DNA from: PALSA-505 sp963699015 | GTDB taxonomy: Bacteria > Actinomycetota > Actinomycetes > Streptosporangiales > Streptosporangiaceae | Direction: 5' to 3' | NCBI GenBank assembly: GCA_963699015.1 | Contig: CAVOSX010000008.1 | Coordinates: forward strand, 248,001-312,000 | Length of the DNA stretch: 64,000 nucleotides | Part shown: positions 44,492 to 54,084 of the stretch, in pieces | How the letters are laid out: every line of letters starts with the position of its first letter | Position numbering within the stretch: position 1 is the first letter of the stretch | Program-made: the position numbers and the translations under genes | Notes under the pieces: generated by a model | Databases searched by the model: none | What the model saw: the letters and a program-made list of their open reading frames with translations, nothing else | Told to the model about the DNA's origin: nothing

Positions 44492-45558
44492 CCTTCAAAG
44501 GGTACTCGGGGGATCGATCGGACCTCTGAACGCCATAGCTCGACGCTGGCGGAGTAGCCCGACCGAACACTTAACACCGCAACGGCTATGGCTCCGCGGG
44601 CCCGGGTTCCAGCCTGCGCTCGTGGACGATCAAGTCAGAGGTTGTCTGCACGCGAGGCGTCACATGGCCGGGATCTCTGCCCAGAAGGTAATAACCGCAC
44701 GGCCGAGGAGATGACCGCTGAGGTTGATGCTGAAGCCGGGCCAGGCTGGAGTCGAGCCGGCCTGCCGCGCGGCCGAGTCAGCCCAGACCCATCTTGGCGT
44801 CGAAGGTCTCCAGGTTCTCCCGCTCTCCGGCGGTCAGGTTCATCGGGAACGGCGGGCTGACCACGCCGCCGTCGGCGGGATCGGGCATCGGCACCCAGCC
44901 GGCCGGGGGGTCGCGGCGTCCCGGCGTCATCGCCAAGACCAGGCCCGACTGCACGGCGCCGAGGGCAAGCACGCCGAATGCGAGGATCCGCCAATCTTCA
45001 GCGCGGGACGAATGCCCGATGCGGCCCGGGGGGATTCGCCGCTAGGTCCGGACGGCGGGCGAGCGGAGCGGCCATGATGGATTGTCCTTTCCGTTAGCAG
45101 GCGGTTGCGGCCGCCCGCGGTCACGGTGGGCGAGCCTTCCCGGCAAACCGCGTGCTGACTGGCCTTGGCCGGGCAGGCTGGCTGCCGTTCTTTAGTGCGA
45201 GTATCGGCCCGGGCAGCATGAGCCAGCACCGTCAATATTGACGGTCATCCTCGAGACGCTGCAGTGGTCCCTGATGGTGCAGCAGAGCCTCGAAGATCAT
45301 CTGACGGTCGTTCTCAACGCAGACGGGTGCGCCATCACGGTCGGCGGCGGCGAACTCCTGGTACTGCAGTCCCGGCAGGCCGCAGCGCTGCACTTTCGCG
45401 GGAAGTGCAGTCAGGTTGCTGATACCCCGCCGTCACGGCCCAGGCACAGACTCAGAACGTGCGGATGGCTGGCGCTGACCGGGCCGCCGGGGCATTCTGC
45501 CGCTTCGCCGCATGCGCCGCAACGGGCGCGCTCACCATGCCAGGAAGGGGAGATTTTC
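44492..45558. other. 1-kb stretch with little coding content
   Basis: Apart from the possible small membrane protein at 44778-44972, only unsupported frames occur. No repeats or RNA genes were recognised. Confidence 0.4.
44778..44972 (-). CDS. possible small membrane protein, perhaps N-truncated
   Basis: 64 codons from a GTG at 44972. A hydrophobic start (LALGAVQSGLVLAM) and a tail PPFPMNLTAGERENLETFDAKMGLG. Upstream, the same frame continues (EDWRILAFGV) without a start codon, so the N-terminus may have been lost. No family and no ribosome site. Confidence 0.35.
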   Translation of the reverse strand: MLALGAVQSGLVLAMTPGRRDPPAGWVPMPDPADGGVVSPPFPMNLTAGERENLETFDAKMGLG

Positions 45559-46409
45559 ATGAACATCACCGCAATCACGCCGGTACACCGGCTGCGCCTT
45601 ATCGTCATAGCCGCGGTCGCGGCCATAGCCGGACTGGTCATCCCGGTCAGCCAGTTCGCCTCGGCCCGTACGGGCAGCCCGGCCGGCGCGGGTGGCGGGC
45701 CCAAGCCCACCATCGTGCTGGAGCACGGGGCGTGGGCTAACAGCAGCAGCTGGAACGGAGTCATCCGCCGCCTGCAGGCTGACGGGTACACCGTGGATGC
45801 GCCGCCGAACCCGCTCCAGGGGCTGGCATACGACCCGGCCTACCTGGCTGACTTCCTGCACAGCATCTCCGGCCCGATCGTCTTGGTCGGGCACTCCTAC
45901 GGCGGGGCGGTCATCACCAACTCCGCTACCGGCGACGACCAGGTCAAGGCCCTCGTCTACGTGGACGCCTTCGCACCCGCACAGGGCGAGACCCTCGCGC
46001 AGCTCCTCGCCGGCCACCCCGGGTCGTGCGTTACGCCGGCGAACCTTAAGGTCGTCCCACTCCCCGGTGCTCCCGCGGGCGCCGGCGACGCCTACATCAA
46101 GCAGAGCGTGTTCGCGTCCTGCATGGCCAACGGCCTGCCCGCGAGCCAGGCGGGGGTTGCCGCCGCCACGCAGAGTCCGCTGGCCACGATCGCGCTGACC
46201 CAGAAGTCCGGGTGCCGGCTTGGAAGACGATCCCGTCCTGGGCAGTGGTAGGCACCGCTGACCATGCCATTCCGCCGGCGTTGCAGCTATTCATGGCCCA
46301 CCGGGCGCACGCCCGCATCACCGAGGTCCGCGCACCGCACCTGTCGATGATCTCCAACCCTGGCGTGGTAACGAACGTCATCCTGCGGGCCGTTCATGCC
46401 ACCTCCTAA
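45559..46409 (+). pseudogene. exported alpha/beta hydrolase with a single-base frame break
   Basis: ATG 45559 (AAGGGGAG upstream) gives a signal peptide/anchor (RLRLIVIAAVAAIAGLVIPVSQFASA), then IVLEHGAWANSSSWNGVIRRLQADGY and VLVGHSYGGAVITNSA (Ser113). The first frame derails after ALTQKSG at about 46205; the next frame continues exactly where the family does (VPAWKTIPSWAVVGTADHAIPP, Asp; APHLSMISNPGVV, His) to TAA at 46407-46409. Adding one G to the GGG at about 46210 restores a 283-residue hydrolase closely related to the one at 50.1 kb. A strong terminator 36 nt after 46409 supports that this was one gene. Confidence 0.75.
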
Positions 46410-46444
46410 CGTGCAGCATTGGCGCACGTGCCGGCTGTGAGGCC

Positions 46445-46479
46445 GCCAGAGGGTGCCCGCGCCGCGAGCACCCTCTGGC
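46445..46479 (+). terminator. strong hairpin terminator
   Basis: GCCAGAGGGTGC and GCACCCTCTGGC form a perfect 12-bp stem with an 11-nt loop. It marks the end of the exported hydrolase gene; the rest of the gap up to 46724 holds nothing recognised. Confidence 0.82.
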
Positions 46480-46724
46480 TGAGGCACGCGGTCATAAGGG
46501 CAGCAGGAGAATCAGCAGCGTGACCTTGAGGACATCGGTGCGCTGGTCACCGGCGCCAGGTCAGTCCGTCCGGGGTGCGGGTCAATGCCATCGGTGCCGG
46601 GGCGGTGCCGGAGCCGCGCCGGATCCCGCCGCCATCCCTTACGGCTGGGCCTCCACCCGAGCCGCCCGAACCCGTGCGAGCTCCCCGCGCAGCCGGCGCG
46701 CACTCGTGAAAGGTAATACCGACC

Positions 46725-47084
46725 ATGATGAATAACTCGCTGTTCGCAGTCGCCATTGACTGCGCCGACGCCGCTGCCCTGGCCCGGTTCTGGGCCGGTG
46801 TGCTCGGGCGGCAGGTTGCGCCAGCGTCCACTTCCGGGCACGCTGTGCTGCTCGCCGGCGGCGGGGACACCAGCGAGCCATGCCTCGTATTCAACAAGGT
46901 GCCGGAAGTGAAGATCGTCAAGAACCGTCTCCACCTCGACCTCATCAGCGACACCTTCGACCGTGAGAGTCAGCGCCTGCTGAGCCTGGGCGCTCGCAGG
47001 CTCAGCGACCACCAGGCAGGCAAGTCTCGCTGGACCACCTTCGCCGACATCGAAGGCAACGAGTTCGACCTGATCGCCGGATAG
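46725..47084 (+). CDS. VOC-family (glyoxalase-fold) protein
   Basis: 119 residues. LFAVAIDCADAAALARFWAGVLGR starts the module, LVFNKVPEVKIVKNRLHLDLI supplies the conserved K.RLHLDL strand, and WTTFADIEGNEFDLIAG ends it. This subfamily (K.RLH.DL) is widespread in actinobacteria with unknown substrate. It lies 111 bp upstream of the frameshifted LAL gene. Confidence 0.9.
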   Translation: MMNNSLFAVAIDCADAAALARFWAGVLGRQVAPASTSGHAVLLAGGGDTSEPCLVFNKVPEVKIVKNRLHLDLISDTFDRESQRLLSLGARRLSDHQAGKSRWTTFADIEGNEFDLIAG

Positions 47085-47195
47085 CCGGCAGGCCACCACC
47101 CGCCGCCGCGCTGCCCCCATGGTCAGGCCGCGGTCACGCTGACTAGCCTGGAGACGGCGTAGACGAACGCACTGGCCGAGGTAAAGGACAGGCGC

Positions 47196-50025
47196 ATGCC
47201 GGGCCCTGCCGGACTCCCGTCGCAGCCAGCTCGCATCATTGGCCGGGAAGCGGCACTGGCGCGGCTGCGCGGGCTCGTGGAGCCGGTCCCGCATGCCAGC
47301 CAGGTCCTGCTCGTCACCGGTGAGGCGGGCATGGGCAAGACCGTGCTGCTTGCCGACGCCGCCGGACGGGCCCGGTCGGCGGGCATGCGGGTCCTGTCTG
47401 TCACCGGCCGGGAATCGGAGTCGAAACTCGCGTTCGCCGGGCTGCATCAGCTCCTGCGGCCGGTGCTGTCCGGTGCCGCCGACCTTCCAGGCCGGCAGGC
47501 ACAGGCCCTGCTCGGGGCGCTCGGCCTTGCCGCGGACCCCGTTGCTCCTGACCCGCTCCTCGTCTCGGTCGCCGTTCTCACCCTGCTGTCGGACGTTTCG
47601 GAACGTTCGCCTGTCCTCGTGGTCGCCGACGACGCCCAGTGGCTGGACCGCAGCTCGGTTGACGCCCTGGCCTTCGCCGGCAGCCGCCTGGACGCCGAGC
47701 GGGTCGTGCTGCTTGTCGGCGCCCGGGGGCCGGCCCCGCCCGCCGGCCTCGACCGGGGATTCCCGGAACTGCATCTGGAGCCGCTGTCTGCCGCAGACGC
47801 CGGCCGGCTGCTGGACGGGCAGCCTCGGCCGCCTCGGGGGCGGGCCCGGGCGCAGGTGCTCGCTCAGGCAGAAGGTAATCCCATGGCGCTGATCGAGCTG
47901 GCCAAGGTGGTCGCCGACGATCCCGCTGCCAGCCGCCGCTGGGCCGCCGAGCCGCTGCCCCCGACTGACCGGCTCAGTGCCGTCATCACCGCCAGGTACG
48001 CCGCTCTGCCCGAGCAGGCGCAGGCTGCCCTGCTGCTGGCCGCTGTGGCCGACGGCCCGGACCTGGCCGCGGCCGCCAGCCAGGGTGCCGGCCCGGATGC
48101 GCGGGCGCTGGCGCCGGCCGAGCAGCTCGGGCCTGGTCAAGGTAGACCGGACTGGGTTGCAGTTCTCCCATCCCCTCGTCCGCTCCGCCATCTACCACTC
48201 CGCGCCCTTCGCGCAACGGGCCGCGGCGCACCGCCAGCTCGCCGAAGGGCTGCACGACCAGCCAGACCGGCGAGCCTGGCACCTGGCCGCCGCCGCGCTG
48301 AGTCCGGACGAGCACGTGGCTTCACTGCTGGAGGCCACGGCTGACCAGGCGCAACGCCGCGGCGGCGCGGCCGCCGCGGCGCTGGCCATGGAACGCGCGG
48401 CCGAACTCAGTCCCGACCCCGAGGATCAGGCGCGCAGGCTGGTCGCCGCCGCTGCGGCCGCCGTTCCCACCGGTCAGGCAGACTGGGTCCACGATCTCGC
48501 CGGCCGCGCCCTGGAGGTCACGGCGGACCCGGAACTGCGGATGACCGCCCGCCATGCCGCCGGATGGGCGCTGGCATGGTCGGGCCGCCGCACCGCCGCG
48601 CTGTCAGCGCTCATCTCTATCGTCGAAGAGACAGCGCGGGACCGGCCGGACATCGCCTGGGATGCGCTCGGGAGCGCAGCCACCGTCGCCTACCAGTCCG
48701 GGATGCCCGCCAGCCGCGAGGCCGTCAGCCGCGTCCTCGGCCTGCTGGAACGGCAGGGTCCGCCGCCCCCCGGCCGGGCCCCGGGCATTGATGTCAGCGT
48801 GCTGAGACTCTGGATACGCGCCAGCGCCGACCCGATCGGCAGCAGAGACCAGCTCCTCCCGTACCTGCGCGAGATCGCCGGCTCGCCCGTGGAAGAGCCC
48901 TCGTTGTGGCGGGTAGCTTCCGCCGCGTGGCTCCTGGACGAGTCCGGTGTGGCGATCACCTTGCTGGAAGAAGCCATGCAGCGGCTCCGGGCTCCCGGCG
49001 TGCGGGGTACCAGCGGCGGGAGCCTGACCGTGCTCGGGTGGGCATATATCGACACGGGGCGCTGGGACGAGGCGCTGGAGGTAGCCGCCGAGGCCGCCGG
49101 CCTGGCCGAGGCGAACCAGATGGACATCGTTGCCGCGTCCGCGGACGTGATCACCGCCACCGTCCTCGCCATGCGCGCCGAGTCCGGCGCGGCACGCAGG
49201 CATGCGGCCAGGGCGCTCGCCGCCGTCGATCCCGCGGAATGCGGGCTGGTAGCCGCCCGCGCCCGGCGTGCCCTCGGCGTGGCCGCTCTCGCCGACGGCA
49301 GCTACCTCCCAGCGTTCACCCAGCTCCGCGGGCTGTTCAGCGACGATGGCACGCCGCTGCACAATTACGCCTCCTACCTTGGGATGGCAGATCTCGCCGC
49401 CGCCGCGGTCCGCGCCGGCCGGCGGATGGAAGGACGCGACGTCATCGAGCACGCACTCAGCCGCCTCAACGGAATGGCCTCTCCGCGGCTCGAGCAGCTC
49501 ATCGCCCGGGCCTGCGGCGTCCTCGCCGACCCAGCCAAGGCAGGAGCCTATTTCGGCGAGGGGCTCGCCGATCCCGCCGGGGACCAGTGGCCATTCGAGC
49601 GGGCACAGCTTCGCCTCGACCACGGCGAATGGCTGCGGCGCCGCCGCCGGATCAACGACGCCAAGCCGGTCCTGACCGAGGCCCTGGCAACCTTCCGGCG
49701 GCTCGGCGCCCGGTCCTGGGCGCAGCGGGCAGGAGCAGAGCTCAGAGCGTGCGGGGTGGCTGGCGCCGACGAGCCCGCCGAACCCGATGCCCTAGGGGAG
49801 CTGACCCCGCAGCAGCGCCAGATCGTCCGTTTGGCCAGCGACGGCCTGACCAACCGGCAGATCGCCGACCGGCTCTTCCTCTCCCCGCGCACGGTCAGCT
49901 CGCACCTGTACCGGACCTATCCCAAGCTCGGGGTAGCCGGCCGAAACCAGCTACGCGACGTGATCGCCCGCGCCAGCACGCCCACGCCGGCACACCGCAA
50001 CGCCGGAAGCGAGGCTCTTCCCTAG
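47196..50025 (+). pseudogene. LAL-family LuxR regulator with one frame break
   Basis: The first frame from ATG 47196 gives Walker A TGEAGMGKT, Walker B VLVVADDAQWLD and the ATPase domain up to ALAPAEQLG (about 48130), then loses homology. The second frame resumes with GLVKVDRTGLQFSHPLVRSAIYH and runs through a TPR-like region to a LuxR domain (LTPQQRQIVRLASDGLTNRQIADRLFLSPRTVSSHLYR) ending at 50025. One extra G in the run at about 48130 explains the break. Restored, the protein would have about 940 residues. Both halves are otherwise intact, so the event is recent or a sequence error. Confidence 0.78.
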
Positions 50026-50137
50026 CTCGTTCCGACTCGCGGCAGGTATCCGCAAGGTGCAGTCATGTTTCGGATACCCCGCCTCGGTCTCGCTTCGCAG
50101 GATGGCAGTAAGACCCGACCGCGAAGGGACCACAGAG

Positions 50138-50839
50138 ATGAATACTCGACCGAACATCGTGCTTGTTCACGGCGCATGGGCCGACGGCTCCAGCTGGAGC
50201 GGCGTCATCGAGCGCCTGCAGGCCGACGGTTACCACGTCACCGCACCCCAGTTCCCGCTGACCACGCTGGCCGATGACGTCGCCCGGCTACGCCAGGTAC
50301 TGGACCTCCAGGACGGCCCCACCATCGTCGCCGGGCACTCCTACGGCGGCCAGGTCATGACCGCCCTGGGCCCTGACGCGCCGAACGTCACCGGCCTGGT
50401 CTACATCGCGGCGTTCGGCCTTGACCAGGGCGAATCGCTCGGCGCGCTGCTGTCTCAGGGACCGGTGACCCCCGCTCTGGCGCACCTGTTCACCGACAAG
50501 CAGGGCTTCAGCTGGCTATCTGAAGACGACTTCGTCAACCACTTCGCCGCCGACGTCGCCCCGGTCAAGGCAAAGGTGATGTACGCCGTGCAGCAAGCCC
50601 TGGCCACATCCGCCTTCGGCGACGTGATGGGCGTGCCTGCCTGGAAGACACTGCCGTCCTGGTACCTGGTCGCCGCCGACGACCAGGCGCTGCCGCCCGA
50701 TGCCGAGCGCATGTTCGCCAGCCGCATGGGCGCCACCACCGTCGAAATCCCTTCCAGCCATGTGGCGATGGTCTCCCATCCCGGTGAGGTGGCACAGCTC
50801 ATCAAGGCGGCGGCCGAGGCCGTGCCGGCTGCGAGCTAG
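50138..50839 (+). CDS. alpha/beta hydrolase, salicylate-esterase-like
   Basis: 233 residues from ATG 50138. NIVLVHGAWADGSSWSGVIERLQADGYHVTAPQFPL, IVAGHSYGGQVMTALG (Ser68), PSWYLVAADDQALPPD (acid) and SSHVAMVSHPGEV (His) make a full triad. It is a paralogue of the exported hydrolase at 45.6 kb and more distantly of the one at 36.2 kb. It is followed after 9 nt by a metallo-beta-lactamase-fold gene whose ribosome site overlaps its stop, so the two form an operon. Confidence 0.9.
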   Translation: MNTRPNIVLVHGAWADGSSWSGVIERLQADGYHVTAPQFPLTTLADDVARLRQVLDLQDGPTIVAGHSYGGQVMTALGPDAPNVTGLVYIAAFGLDQGESLGALLSQGPVTPALAHLFTDKQGFSWLSEDDFVNHFAADVAPVKAKVMYAVQQALATSAFGDVMGVPAWKTLPSWYLVAADDQALPPDAERMFASRMGATTVEIPSSHVAMVSHPGEVAQLIKAAAEAVPAAS

Positions 50840-50848
50840 GAGTACGCA

Positions 50849-51700
50849 ATGCTCAGTGAGACAGCGCTGACCTATCAGGTCTACGTGGCGCCGATCATCG
50901 CGATGGCAGGCAAGGACGTCCCGCCTGGCCAGAGCCGCTCGACCTGGAGCCCGATATCGGCCACCCTTATCTGCGGCCGGCATGACGCCGTGTTGGTCGA
51001 TCCCCTCATGACGGTCGAGCAGGGCATGGCTGTGGCTGACTGGGTGTCGACCACGGGAAAGAACCTCACCACGGTGTACGTGACGCACGGGCACGGTGAC
51101 CACTGGCTCGGGCTCGGCGCGGTCCGCGAGCGCTTCCCCGGCGTACGCGCTGTCGCAACGCCGGCAGTCGTCGAGGGCATGCGCAAATCGTCCGCGCCCG
51201 AGGTACTCCAGACATTCTGGCAACCCAGGTTCCCTGGGCAGATCCCTGATGACAACCCCGTCGCCGATCCGCTGGACGGGCCGTCCTTCGAGCTAGAAGG
51301 CCATCAGCTGGTCGCCGTCAACGTCGGGCACACCGACACCGACGACACCACGGTCCTGCACGTACCGGACATAGGTCTGGTCGTCGCCGGCGACGCGGCA
51401 TACAACGACGTGCACCAGTACCTGGCGGAATCAGGGTCCCAGGGCCGCCGGGACTGGCTTGCGGCCCTCGACATCGTCGAGGCTCTCGATCCGAGTGCCG
51501 TCGTAGCCGGCCACAAACGCTACGGCAACGACGACAACCCGCGCATCATCGATGAAACCCGCCAGTACATCAGCGACTTCGACCGGATCGACAAGGAAAC
51601 CACCACGGCGGAGGAACTCTACTGGCAGATGCTGGCGATTCACCCGCACCGGGTTAACCCCGGCGCACTGTGGCTCTCGGCCCAGTCGCTCAAGGCCTGA
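50849..51700 (+). CDS. metallo-beta-lactamase-fold hydrolase
   Basis: 283 residues. The metal-binding motif THGHGDHWLG gives His80, His82, Asp84 and His85; further ligands are in VNVGHTDTDD and VVAGDAAYND, and the last His in VVAGHKRYG. This is a complete class II hydrolase. The fold includes lactonases and glyoxalase II; the substrate is not predictable. It is translated right after the alpha/beta hydrolase and followed after 10 nt by an acetyltransferase-like gene. Confidence 0.88.
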   Translation: MLSETALTYQVYVAPIIAMAGKDVPPGQSRSTWSPISATLICGRHDAVLVDPLMTVEQGMAVADWVSTTGKNLTTVYVTHGHGDHWLGLGAVRERFPGVRAVATPAVVEGMRKSSAPEVLQTFWQPRFPGQIPDDNPVADPLDGPSFELEGHQLVAVNVGHTDTDDTTVLHVPDIGLVVAGDAAYNDVHQYLAESGSQGRRDWLAALDIVEALDPSAVVAGHKRYGNDDNPRIIDETRQYISDFDRIDKETTTAEELYWQMLAIHPHRVNPGALWLSAQSLKA

Positions 51701-51710
51701 ACGGGCCACG

Positions 51711-52277
51711 GTGCCGGAGGTTGCCCGCAGCCGCGCCGGCAGCGAGACTACGGCTGTGGCCTGGCTGCCGGCAGATTTCGTTCACCCCACCTGGGTCTTG
51801 GTGCGTGACGGCTATCACCTGCGGCCGATTGCGGCCGCCGATGCTGATCTCGATTACCCGGCCGTGATGGGCTCCCGTCAGCGGCTGTGGTCGATCTTCG
51901 GGCAGGCGTGGGGCTGGCCGCCCGCTTCGATGACCTACCAGCAAGACCTTGATGACCTGGCCCGACACGAGGCCGAGGCCGCAGCTCACCTGGCCTTCAA
52001 TTACGCACTGCTCGACGACGCGGAAACCGCCCTACTCGGCTGCGTCTACATTGACCCGCCGGAAAAGCAAGGCGCCGACGCGGAGATCTCCTGGTGGGTG
52101 GTGGACGACCAGGTCGGCACCGGCCTCGACCGTGCCCTGGACGCCATGGTGCCGCGATGGATCGCTGCCGCATGGCCCTTCGCCCAGCCGCGGTACCTCG
52201 GCCGCGACCTGTCGTGGGCAGACTGGCTGGCCTTGCCCGGCCTTGACCCCCCAGCCGCTCCGGCGCCCGCCACCTGA
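51711..52277 (+). CDS. GNAT-like acetyltransferase
   Basis: 188 residues from GTG 51711, 10 nt after the hydrolase stop. YHLRPIAAADADLDYPAVMGSR, LAFNYALLDDAETALLGCVYIDPPEK and DAEISWWVVDDQVGTGLDRALDAMVPRWI show the GNAT strand order, but the usual acetyl-CoA loop (Q/RxxGxG/A) is weak (DQVGTGLD). Third gene of the hydrolase operon. Substrate unknown. Confidence 0.65.
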   Translation: MPEVARSRAGSETTAVAWLPADFVHPTWVLVRDGYHLRPIAAADADLDYPAVMGSRQRLWSIFGQAWGWPPASMTYQQDLDDLARHEAEAAAHLAFNYALLDDAETALLGCVYIDPPEKQGADAEISWWVVDDQVGTGLDRALDAMVPRWIAAAWPFAQPRYLGRDLSWADWLALPGLDPPAAPAPAT

Positions 52278-52319
52278 CCCGCGAGGAACAACCCGCAAGA
52301 CTTAAGACCCCGGTGCCAG

Positions 52320-52510
52320 CTAGTTACCGGCGGGGACCTGGCGGACGCCGAGCTGCTGGAAGAACAGCAGGCTGTCGGCGTTGGCCCAGTATTCGGCGAG
52401 CTTGCCGCCGGCGATCCGCAGGGTGTCGGTACCTTTTCTGTGACGCTGAGATCGCCGTTCCACAGGTCTTTCCACGGCTCGGCGAGCGCGGCGTTGGCTT
52501 CATTGGACAT
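52320..52510 (-). pseudogene. ester cyclase (SnoaL-like polyketide cyclase) remnant
   Basis: The N-terminus MSNEANAALAEPWKDLWNGDLSV and, after a frame change, the C-terminus DTLRIAGGKLAEYWANADSL then FFQQLGVRQVPAGN are both typical of this family. The roughly 80-residue middle that forms the barrel is missing, so this is an internal-deletion relic. Confidence 0.65.
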
Positions 52511-52560
52511 GCGAGTCTCCCTCCAGAATCTGCCCCGGCGGGCCGGTCGCCACGGGTGGC

Positions 52561-53232
52561 GTGGCCCGCCCCGGGCCAGTCCCCATGCGGGAGCGTTACC
52601 GGGCGCAGGTGCGCAGCGAGGTCAAGCGGGCAGCGCTGCGCCAGCTAGCGGAGTCCGGGCCTGCGGGACTGTCGGTTTCGGCGATCGGCAAACAACTGGG
52701 GGTCTCCGGGCCTGCGCTGTACCGCTACTTCGCCAGCCGCGATGACTTGCTAACCGAGCTGGTGATCGACGCCTACAACGATCTGGCCGGCGCGCTCGCC
52801 GACGCGATCGGCCGGGTGCCCAGCTCACAGGCGCAAGCGCAGCTCGAACCGCTCGCGCGTTCCTGCCGGGCCTGGGCTTTGGCCCAGCCGCACCGCTACC
52901 GGCTGCTGTTCGGGGGGCCGCTGCCCGGCTACGACGCCCACGCGCAACGGCTCGTCGAGGCGGCGCAACAGGCGATGAACGTCCTGGCCGGCATCTTGCC
53001 CGGCCTCGGCATGCTCGCTCCAGGTCCGCCCGGGCAGCCGCTCGCATCGCAGCTGTCCACGTGGGCCCGTGCGCACGGCCCCGGCATTGACCCAGTCACC
53101 GCCCTGCAAGCCGTCCTCATCTGGAGCCGACTGCACGGCTTTGTGAGCCTCGAAATCGCAGGAAACTTCGCCTCCATGGGCCTCGACCCCGGCGAGCTGT
53201 TCGACATTCAGCTTGCCTCGCTCACGAAGTGA
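52561..53232 (+). CDS. TetR-family transcriptional regulator
   Basis: 223 residues from GTG 52561 (ATG at 52585 also possible). The helix-turn-helix is KRAALRQLAESGPAGLSVSAIGKQLGVSGPALYRYFASRDDLLTELVI; the C-terminal ligand domain carries CRAWALAQPHRYRLLFGGPLPGY, the family of TetR proteins with the WHG-type C-terminal domain. It points away from the ester-cyclase relic 50 bp upstream, which was probably its target. Repressor by inference. Confidence 0.9.
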   Translation: MARPGPVPMRERYRAQVRSEVKRAALRQLAESGPAGLSVSAIGKQLGVSGPALYRYFASRDDLLTELVIDAYNDLAGALADAIGRVPSSQAQAQLEPLARSCRAWALAQPHRYRLLFGGPLPGYDAHAQRLVEAAQQAMNVLAGILPGLGMLAPGPPGQPLASQLSTWARAHGPGIDPVTALQAVLIWSRLHGFVSLEIAGNFASMGLDPGELFDIQLASLTK

Positions 53233-53468
53233 GGTGATCTTTCGCTTGCCGGCGGCCCGGATCTGGCAGGAGTCTGTCCCGCCGCTGGCCGCGCCGGCGC
53301 AGTTCCGGCCGAGTCAAGCTTGGTCAAAATTTCCAGAAGCTCATTACTGGTTTCTACGGACCCAACGTAGCGTCAGTGATGGCCGTCGAGGCCGTGCCCG
53401 ACATGAGCGTGATGACGGTGACAGGCATACGGGAGAACCGGCACGCCCAGGGAGAAGGAGAAAGCGTC

Positions 53469-53993
53469 ATGAGTCTCACCGACGATGCGCTGAGCGCGAA
53501 TGCCACCATCGCCAACGACTACGATCCCGGCCGCGGGGGACCGCCGGCGCCCAAGATCGCGATCGTCACCTGTGCGGATCCCCGGCTGACCAGCATCGAG
53601 CAGATGCTGGGTCTTGCCGCTGCCGATGTGGACATGATCAGGAACTTCGGCACCGTGATCGATGACGACGCGGTCCGGTCGCTTGTCCTGTCGACCAGGT
53701 TGCTGGGCACCCGGGAGATAATGATCATCAATCACACCGACTGCGGGATGCTCAGGTTCACCGACAGCGATCTGGAGGACCGGCTCCGCAAGGACACAGG
53801 CCAGGCGCCAATAGCGCCGGCCAGGTTCTACAGCTTCACCGACCCCGAGGCGAACACCAGGGAGCAGATCCAGAAGGCCAGGTCACATCCGTGGATCTCC
53901 CAAGACGTCCCGGTCAGGGGGTTCGTTTTTGACGTCAGCACGGGGCGGCTGAGCGAAGTGTTCCCGGACGGAGCGGCCGTCACTGGCGGGTAA
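53469..53993 (+). CDS. beta-class carbonic anhydrase
   Basis: 174 residues from ATG 53469 (AGGAGAAAG upstream). Zinc ligands Cys35 (VTCADPRL, with the Asp37-Arg39 dyad), His89 and Cys92 (INHTDCGML) are all present. The short length and GFVFDVSTGRL ending match the small beta-CA group of actinobacteria (like mycobacterial Rv1284). It interconverts CO2 and bicarbonate in the cytoplasm. Confidence 0.92.
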   Translation: MSLTDDALSANATIANDYDPGRGGPPAPKIAIVTCADPRLTSIEQMLGLAAADVDMIRNFGTVIDDDAVRSLVLSTRLLGTREIMIINHTDCGMLRFTDSDLEDRLRKDTGQAPIAPARFYSFTDPEANTREQIQKARSHPWISQDVPVRGFVFDVSTGRLSEVFPDGAAVTGG

Positions 53994-54084
53994 AGGGCGT
54001 CGCAACGCCTGCAGCCTGGCCCGGCCGCCGAAGCTCCCTCCACGCCGTGTGTGACAGGCAGCGCATGCCAAAGGAGATGCCGAC

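Noticed and set aside
46512..48191. 559-codon open frame on the minus strand
   Set aside because: Runs antisense to the VOC gene and the LAL ATPase domain; composition Arg/Gly/Pro-rich and no recognisable domain.
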